The notes beneath the pieces were generated by a model that had not been told where the DNA came from, made no database searches, and was given only the letters and a program-made list of their open reading frames with translations. Below, piece after piece: positions 58,479 through 64,000 of a stretch of DNA of 64,000 nt. A program made the position numbers and the translations under genes. Each line of letters begins with the position of its first letter. Positions within the stretch are counted from its first letter, which is position 1. This stretch comes from Luteitalea sp. TBR-22 (GTDB lineage Bacteria > Acidobacteriota > Vicinamibacteria > Vicinamibacterales > Vicinamibacteraceae), in the NCBI RefSeq assembly GCF_016865485.1, contig NZ_AP024452.1, positions 4,920,501 to 4,984,500 of the forward strand. The letters are read 5' to 3'.

Positions 58479-60404
58479 GTGTCGTTCTCGCTCAGGTTTC
58501 GGTTCGTCGCTCAGCTGGGAGCGGCCTTCCTCATGGCGCTTGGCGTCGTCCAGGGCACCTCCGCCCAGCAGCCGCTCGGGACCGCCTTCACCTACCAGGG
58601 GCGCCTCACCGATGCCGGCGCGCCTGCCACGGGCAGCTACGACTTCGAGATGCGGCTGTTCGGTTCGCCGACAGAGGGCGTGCAGGTCGGTCCGACGCTG
58701 ACGCTCGACGACGTCGCCGTGGCCGCCGGGGCCTTTACGGTGCAGCTGGATTTCGGGAGTGCGCCGTTCGGGACCGATCGCCGCTGGCTGCAGATGGCCG
58801 TCCGGCCGGGCGCCAGCACGGGAACGTTCACGCCGCTCACGCCGCGACAGGAGCTCACCCCCACACCGACCGCGCTCGTCGCCACCCGGGCCAACACGGT
58901 CGCAGCCGGCGCCGTCGGCGCCGCGGCCATCGACCCGGCGACCGTGCAGGCGCGCATCACCGGCCAGTGCGCCGCGGGCAGCAGCATCCGTCAGGTCAAC
59001 GCCGACGGCAGCGTCGTGTGCCAGTCCGATCTCGTGGGCGGCGGCACCGTGTCGGCCGTCACGGCCGGCGCCGGCCTCACCGGCGGCACGATCACCACGG
59101 CTGGCACGATTGGCATCGCGCCCGGCGGAATCACCGGCGCGATGGTCGCGTCGGGCGCCATCGGCCTCGCGCAGATCGATGCGTCGCAGGTACAGGCCCG
59201 CGTCGCCGCGAGTTGCGCCAATGGCACCTTCCTCCGTGCCATCGCCGCCAACGGCACGCCCGACTGCGCCGCCCTGCCGACGCCGCCGAAGACCGGCGTC
59301 GTGATTGCCGCCGAGGGGCGCGTCGCGACCATCGCGCGCAACGACGGCACGGCGACGTGGGTCGCCCAGGCCGGCCCCAACAGCTGGCGCCCGAGCGTGA
59401 AGCGCTGCCTGAACACGCCCTGTCAAGGTGTGGTGTCGGGATTCACCGCCATATCCGGCGGCCCGAGCGGCACCCCACAGCACTTCTCCCTGGCGATGAC
59501 ACAGTCGGGGCTGCCGATGGTGGCCTACAGTACGTTCCTCAGCAGCACCCCGTTGGAGAGCACGCTGGTGCTCGAGCGCTGTTTCGAACCGACCTGCACT
59601 GGCATCGAAGGAGACGTGATTCGATCGAGTCCGAGCAATCGGGTCGGCCTGTTCTCGGCGCTGGTGTCCGGGGCCGATGGGCTCCCCGTGGTGCTCTATT
59701 CGCTGCACAACGGCAACATCCCCCTGGCATTCGAAGGGCTGAGACTCGGCCGCTGCACGAACAACACGTGCAACGCCTTCACCACCACGTCGATCACGCC
59801 GGTGGGCGTCGCACGGCCAGAGTTCGCGCTGGTCATCTCCGGCGGCGTGCCGGTGGGCGTGTTCATCGATGGCATGGAGGTGCGCGCGTTCTCCTGCGCG
59901 GCGGCGGACTGCGCCTCCCTGGTCACGAGCGACGTGACCTTCGAGGAGCGATCGGCGCGGTTTCCGTCCATGGCCGTCGGCGCCAACGGGCGTCCGGTCG
60001 TGGCCTTCGGCAGCGACGGCGGGCTGAAGCTCGCGCGCTGCCGCGACGCCGTGTGTAACCGGTCGGATGCGCCCGTGGTGCTCGACGCGACCGCCACGGG
60101 ACCCGAAGTGACGTCGGCCGTCGCCGTGACCGCCGACGGGCGGCCCGTCATCGCCTACCTGAAGGACTTCACGATCAACCTGATCAGCTGCGGCAACGCG
60201 ACGTGCACGAGCGGGAACGTGCAGACGACGATCGACGCCGCGCGGACCGATACGTCGGACCTCCTGTCCTTCCAGTTGGAGGGACTGGCGCTGCCCAGTC
60301 GCCCCGGCCTCGTGCTGAACGGGAGCCTGCCCGTGGTGACCTACCCGGACATGGCGACCGGTCACGTCAAGACGGCCTCGTGCACCACCGACACCTGCCG
60401 CTGA
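58479..60404 (+). CDS. Secreted protein with fibre-like N-domain and seven C-x4-C propeller repeats
   Basis: The 641-residue product has a signal peptide (1-29), a beta domain FTYQGRLTDAGAPATGSYDF (37-56) seen at the start of many large secreted proteins of soil bacteria, and glycine-rich tail-fibre-like repeats (about 187-230). From residue 300 there are seven repeats of about 47-64 residues, each ending in a cysteine pair with exactly four residues between: C310/315, C368/373, C426/431, C473/478, C521/526, C571/576, C635/640. Each is preceded by G-x-PVVAY or similar, the likely inner strand of a seven-bladed propeller closed by disulfides. Function unknown. GTG start with AGGAG 6 nt upstream. 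The next gene starts 4 nt after its stop. Confidence 0.8.
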   Translation: MSFSLRFRFVAQLGAAFLMALGVVQGTSAQQPLGTAFTYQGRLTDAGAPATGSYDFEMRLFGSPTEGVQVGPTLTLDDVAVAAGAFTVQLDFGSAPFGTDRRWLQMAVRPGASTGTFTPLTPRQELTPTPTALVATRANTVAAGAVGAAAIDPATVQARITGQCAAGSSIRQVNADGSVVCQSDLVGGGTVSAVTAGAGLTGGTITTAGTIGIAPGGITGAMVASGAIGLAQIDASQVQARVAASCANGTFLRAIAANGTPDCAALPTPPKTGVVIAAEGRVATIARNDGTATWVAQAGPNSWRPSVKRCLNTPCQGVVSGFTAISGGPSGTPQHFSLAMTQSGLPMVAYSTFLSSTPLESTLVLERCFEPTCTGIEGDVIRSSPSNRVGLFSALVSGADGLPVVLYSLHNGNIPLAFEGLRLGRCTNNTCNAFTTTSITPVGVARPEFALVISGGVPVGVFIDGMEVRAFSCAAADCASLVTSDVTFEERSARFPSMAVGANGRPVVAFGSDGGLKLARCRDAVCNRSDAPVVLDATATGPEVTSAVAVTADGRPVIAYLKDFTINLISCGNATCTSGNVQTTIDAARTDTSDLLSFQLEGLALPSRPGLVLNGSLPVVTYPDMATGHVKTASCTTDTCR

Positions 60405-60408
60405 TCCC

Positions 60409-62325
60409 GTGTCATCCACCACCATGGGGACGCGCGGCACCACCCTCCGGACCTGGCTTGCCGCCGCAGTGTGCGTGGCCGCGGGCGCCGGCGCGGCACA
60501 GGCGCAGCCCTACGCCGTGCGCGAAGGCTCGGTCACGGGTGGCGGCGGCACCTCCAGCGGCGGCGGCTTCACTGCGTACGGCGCGCTGGCCCCGACCGCG
60601 TCGAACGCGTCGTCGGGTGGCGGCTTCACGGTCGAGGGCGGACCGCTCACCGACCCGGCCATCGTCCTGGCGCCGCCCACCATCACGACCATCCTTCCGC
60701 AGCAGACGACGGCCAGCGTCGCGGTGCAGGTGACGTTCATCATCGGCGACGCCGAGACACCCCCCACCGCCCTCACGCTCCAGGCGAGCGCGGACGCCCC
60801 CGCGCTGGTCCCTCCCACCGGACTGGCCCTGACCGGCACGGGGACGAGCCGCACGCTCACCATCACGCCGCTTGCGGGGCAGTCAGGCAGCACGCGCATC
60901 ACCGTGACGGTGACCGACGGCGACGGCCTGAAGGCGAGCACGACCTTCACGCTCGACGTCGCCGCGCCGCCGACCTACACGTCGTTTCTCGCCGAGGGCG
61001 CCACGTCGTCGTTCTTCGACACGCGCCTGGCCATCCTCAACCCCGGCGACGCGGACACGATGGCGTCGCTCTCGTTCCTGAGGAACGGTCAGCCGCCCGT
61101 GCCGCTCGGCGTGGCCGTGCCGGCGAGGACACGGGTGACGATCTGGCCAAAGACGCTGCCGGCCCTGGCCGAGGCGGAGTTCTCGACGGTGGTCACCTCC
61201 GACGTGCCGCTGGTGGTCGATCGGACGATGACGTGGGGAGCCGGCAACTACGGCGCCCACGCCGAAACGGCAACGTCGTCGCCCTCGGCGGTGTGGTACC
61301 TGGCCGAAGGCGCCACGCACAACGGCTTCGCGCTGTTCTACCTGCTCCAGAACCCGTCGGACGCCGCCACGTCTGTCCGCGTGCGCTACCTGCGCGCTGC
61401 CGGAGGTCCACTCGAGAAGGTGTACCCGCTGCCGGCGCGCTCCCGTACCAACATCTGGGTCAACGTGGAGGAGTTCCCGGGACTCGGCAAGGCCCTGGCC
61501 GCCGCAGAGGTCAGCGCGGTAATCGAGTCGCTCGACGCCACGCCGTTCATCGTCGAGCGGGCGATGTACCGGTCCACGCCCGAGCGTACCTTCGACGCCG
61601 GGCACGAGTCGATGGCCGTGCCCGCGCCCGCCACGCGCTGGTTCCTGGCCGAGGGCGCCACCGGCCCGTACTTCGATGAGTTCGTGCTGATCGCCAACCC
61701 GACGAGCATCGACGCCACCGTCGAACTCACGTACCTGCTCGACACGGGCCAGAGCTACGGCAAGACCATCACGGCGCCGGCCAATGCGCGGACCACCGTG
61801 TGGGTCGACAACGAGACGTTCCCCGGCATCCCGGGCACGCCCCTGGGCAACGTCGCCGTGTCGACGACAGTGGCGTCGACCAACGGTGTTCCGCTGGTGG
61901 TGGAGCGGGCGATGTGGTGGCCCGGCGACTCCACGTCGTGGCAGGAGGCGCACAACTCGAGCGGGGCCGTCCACACGGGTACGCTGTGGGCACTGGCCGA
62001 GGGCGAGACCGGTGGCCCCAACGCCACCGAGACGTACGTGCTGGTCGCCAACACGTCGGCCACGGCAGGCACGGCGCGCGTCACCGTGCTGTTCGAGGAC
62101 GGCACACCTGCGGTCACGGGGAACTTCCCTCTGGCGCCGCGGAGTCGCACCGACGTGGTGCCCGCCGTGCACTTCCCGGCCACCGCCGGCAAGCGCTTCA
62201 GCATGCTCGTCGAGAGCATCGGCGACACGCCGGCGCAGATCGTCGTCGAGCGCGCGATGTACAGCAACGCGGGCGGCGTGACGTGGGCGGCCGGCACCAA
62301 CGCGCTGGCCACGCGACTCCGCTAG
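60409..62325 (+). CDS. Secreted protein with Ig-like domain and four FAEG repeats
   Basis: The 638-residue protein has a signal peptide (cleavage near 31-33, GAAQAQ), two SSGGGFT motifs (49-55 and 68-74) of a type found at the N-terminus of many exported proteins, an Ig/cadherin-like domain (about 90-187) and four repeats of about 105 residues opening FLAEG (193), YLAEG (297), WFLAEG (411) and ALAEG (528). Each has an NP or NT turn, RTxxW and VVERAM/VDRTM. The last 13 residues, WAAGTNALATRLR, equal those of the S8 protease at 11910-15950, and the whole module aligns repeat by repeat. It is coupled to the preceding propeller gene (4-nt gap). The start is a GTG at 60409 or the ATG at 60424, neither with a clear ribosome site. 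Confidence 0.82.
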   Translation: MSSTTMGTRGTTLRTWLAAAVCVAAGAGAAQAQPYAVREGSVTGGGGTSSGGGFTAYGALAPTASNASSGGGFTVEGGPLTDPAIVLAPPTITTILPQQTTASVAVQVTFIIGDAETPPTALTLQASADAPALVPPTGLALTGTGTSRTLTITPLAGQSGSTRITVTVTDGDGLKASTTFTLDVAAPPTYTSFLAEGATSSFFDTRLAILNPGDADTMASLSFLRNGQPPVPLGVAVPARTRVTIWPKTLPALAEAEFSTVVTSDVPLVVDRTMTWGAGNYGAHAETATSSPSAVWYLAEGATHNGFALFYLLQNPSDAATSVRVRYLRAAGGPLEKVYPLPARSRTNIWVNVEEFPGLGKALAAAEVSAVIESLDATPFIVERAMYRSTPERTFDAGHESMAVPAPATRWFLAEGATGPYFDEFVLIANPTSIDATVELTYLLDTGQSYGKTITAPANARTTVWVDNETFPGIPGTPLGNVAVSTTVASTNGVPLVVERAMWWPGDSTSWQEAHNSSGAVHTGTLWALAEGETGGPNATETYVLVANTSATAGTARVTVLFEDGTPAVTGNFPLAPRSRTDVVPAVHFPATAGKRFSMLVESIGDTPAQIVVERAMYSNAGGVTWAAGTNALATRLR

Positions 62326-62385
62326 CCGTGCCGGCCCCGGCGCCGTCCACCAGTGGTCGCCATCGGCCAGTTGACGCGCGACGAC

Positions 62386-62402
62386 GCGAGGCATAGCCTC
62401 GC
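62386..62402 (+). terminator. 7-bp perfect hairpin upstream of the GH51 gene
   Basis: GCGAGGC (62386-62392) and GCCTCGC (62396-62402) with a 3-nt loop, 60 nt past the previous stop and 55 nt before the next start. No T tract follows. It could be an attenuator or terminator. Confidence 0.35.
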
Positions 62403-62456
62403 CTCCACAACACGCGCCACGCCGTCAGTCGCGGCCTTGTGCCCCGGAGACCCTGC

Positions 62457-64000
62457 ATGTCCGCACTCTTCTCGCCTCGCGGCCCTCGTCGGCTCGCCCG
62501 TGCGTCCTCCATCGTCCTGACGGCCGCGGTCGTGGCACTCGTCGGCATCACGACGCGCGCCCAGCAGGCGCCCATCGCGATCACGCTCGATGCCGCCAGG
62601 CCAGGGCCGACGCTGAACCGGCACTTGTTCGGGCAGTTCGCCGAGCACCTCGGCAAGGGCATCTACGAAGGCATCTGGGTCGGCCCCGACTCCTCGATCC
62701 CGAACACGCGCGGCATCCGCAACGACGTGGTGGCGGCGTTGAAGGCACTGAAGGTGCCCAACGTGCGCTGGCCGGGCGGCTGCTTCGCCGACGAGTACCA
62801 CTGGCGCAAGGGCATCGGTCCGCTGAAGGATCGTCCGGTGACGCTGAACCCGAACTGGGGCGGCGTCACCGAGCCGAACACGTTCGGCACCCACGAGTTC
62901 CTCGACTTCGTGGAACAGATCGGCGCCGATCCCTACCTGTCGGTCAACGTCGGGTCCGGCACCCCCGCCGAGGCCGCCGACTGGCTCGAGTACCTCACCA
63001 CCGACCAGCAGACGGCGCTGGCCAGGGAGCGCGCCGCCAACGGCCACCCGGCGCCCTACCGCATTCCGATTCTGGGCATCGGCAACGAGAGCTGGGATTG
63101 CGGCGGCAACATGTCGCCCGAGTACTACACGAGCCAGCTGCGCGTGTTCAGCCGCTTCGTGCGCAACTTCAACCCGAAGCAGCAGGGCGACGACCGGATG
63201 CTGAAGATCGCCGTCGGCCCGGGCGGTGGCGAGCCGCGGTTCGCCGAGTGGACCGAGACGGTGATGAAGTCATGGAAGGGCCGCCAGTGGAGCTGGGACC
63301 ACATGGACGGCCTCTCGCTGCACAACTACACCGTGGTGCGCTTCCCCGCGTCGTACAAGTCCGTGGGCTTCGGCGAGCAGGAGTACGCCGAGATCCTCCA
63401 GGACACGCTGAAGATGGACCGCCTCATCCGCGAGCACTCGGCGATCATGGACAAGTACGATCCCGAGAAGAAGGTGGCCCTCGTGGTCGACGAGTGGGGC
63501 GCGTGGTACGCCCAGCTCCCGGGCACGACGCCGGGCTTCCTGGCGCAGCAGAACAGCGTGCGCGACGCGATCATCGTGGCCCTCAACATCAACACGTTCG
63601 CCCGCTATGCCGACCGCGTGCGGATGGCCAACATCGCGCAGATGATCAACGTGCTGCAGGCGATGATCCTCACCGACGGCCCGAAGATGGTGTTGACGCC
63701 GACCTACCACGCGTTCCGCATGTACGTGCCCTTCCAGGGCGCCTCCGTGGTGCCGATGACCTTCGACGCGGGCCGCTACGTGAAGGGCAGCATCTCACTG
63801 CCACGCGTCGATGCCATGGCCGCGAAGGACGCGTCTGGCACGCTGTGGATCTCGCTCACCAACGTGGATCCCAACCAGCCGGCCGAGATCGACACCACCG
63901 TGAACGGGCTCGCGGCGCGCTCGGCGTCCGGCGAGGTGCTGACCGGCCCGGCCATCGACAGCGTCAACACCTTCGAGGCGCCGCAGGCGGTGACGCCGAA
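62457..64000 (+). CDS. Alpha-L-arabinofuranosidase, GH51 (incomplete at window end)
   Basis: The reading frame is open to the window end, giving at least 514 residues. A signal peptide (about 1-36, ending TTRAQ) precedes the GH51 barrel: LFGQFAEHLGKGIYEGIWVG, NVRWPGGCFADEYHWRKGIG, acid/base E211 in GIGNESWDCGG, MDGLSLHNYTV and nucleophile E346 in VVDEWGAWYA. A C-terminal beta domain has begun (from about 420). It removes arabinose from arabinan or arabinoxylan, here in the periplasm or outside the cell. The ATG has GGAG about 8 nt upstream. The pairing of SSS, TonB and this enzyme fits use of plant cell-wall material. Confidence 0.95.
   Translation, partial: MSALFSPRGPRRLARASSIVLTAAVVALVGITTRAQQAPIAITLDAARPGPTLNRHLFGQFAEHLGKGIYEGIWVGPDSSIPNTRGIRNDVVAALKALKVPNVRWPGGCFADEYHWRKGIGPLKDRPVTLNPNWGGVTEPNTFGTHEFLDFVEQIGADPYLSVNVGSGTPAEAADWLEYLTTDQQTALARERAANGHPAPYRIPILGIGNESWDCGGNMSPEYYTSQLRVFSRFVRNFNPKQQGDDRMLKIAVGPGGGEPRFAEWTETVMKSWKGRQWSWDHMDGLSLHNYTVVRFPASYKSVGFGEQEYAEILQDTLKMDRLIREHSAIMDKYDPEKKVALVVDEWGAWYAQLPGTTPGFLAQQNSVRDAIIVALNINTFARYADRVRMANIAQMINVLQAMILTDGPKMVLTPTYHAFRMYVPFQGASVVPMTFDAGRYVKGSISLPRVDAMAAKDASGTLWISLTNVDPNQPAEIDTTVNGLAARSASGEVLTGPAIDSVNTFEAPQAVTP

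Overview
The window is a contiguous piece of a high-GC bacterial chromosome. It holds about 35 protein genes and no rRNA or tRNA that I can see. The gene content suggests Acidobacteriota, most likely the Vicinamibacteria (Luteitalea-like): several very large Oar/CarboxypepD_reg-type TonB-dependent receptors, paired CRTAC1/ASPIC-UnbV proteins, a CehA/McbA-type PHP hydrolase, a tricorn protease, a DUF2834 protein and many secreted proteins made of repeats. This assignment is an inference from gene content; no phylogenetic marker is present.

Layout. 0-3.3 kb: divergent Ku and LigD, a minimal bacterial NHEJ set. 3.3-6 kb: small exported and membrane proteins, a pseudo-receiver and a sigma-54 activator that has only AAA+ and HTH domains. 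6-10 kb: a TonB receptor and a chromate-type transporter, with a 35-bp near-palindrome upstream. 10-16 kb: a membrane-anchored MutS-like ATPase directly after a giant S8 protease with five BACON-like and four FAEG repeats. 16-18.5 kb: a PQQ dehydrogenase and an orphan LuxR-type regulator. 18.6-39.5 kb: a probable carbohydrate-uptake and catabolism region with a ROK regulator, two coupled FG-GAP/ASPIC proteins (one fused to a cysteine-less redoxin and TPRs), two Oar-like receptors flanking a PHP hydrolase, a six-hairpin-glycosidase-like protein, an SSS symporter and a small membrane partner. 39.5-45 kb: rhomboid protease, a YeeE/YedE pair, a bacterial-gasdermin-like protein, a PP2C phosphatase and an AI-2E family permease. 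45-52.7 kb: an operon of TonB receptor, beta-propeller histidine kinase and NarL-type regulator with overlapping or nearly touching ends. 52.8-64 kb: tricorn protease, DUF2834 protein, XRE/MmyB regulator with DUF2071 protein, two coupled secreted repeat proteins, and a GH51 arabinofuranosidase cut by the window end.

How parts fit together. The TonB receptors, SSS symporter, ROK regulator, glycosidase-like protein and GH51 enzyme point to scavenging of plant or soil polysaccharides. The receptor/kinase/regulator operon looks like a nutrient-sensing unit that couples outer-membrane binding to transcription. The secreted proteases and repeat proteins suggest an elaborate cell surface.

The most unusual features are: (1) degenerate tandem arrays with a strict 7-bp period at ten or more places, mostly intergenic, with a different unit sequence at each site but the same period, and one inside a coding region; (2) a gasdermin-like protein without cysteine and without an adjacent protease, in a row with a PP2C phosphatase; (3) a four-repeat C-terminal module shared by two secreted proteins 45 kb apart, ending in the same 13 residues.
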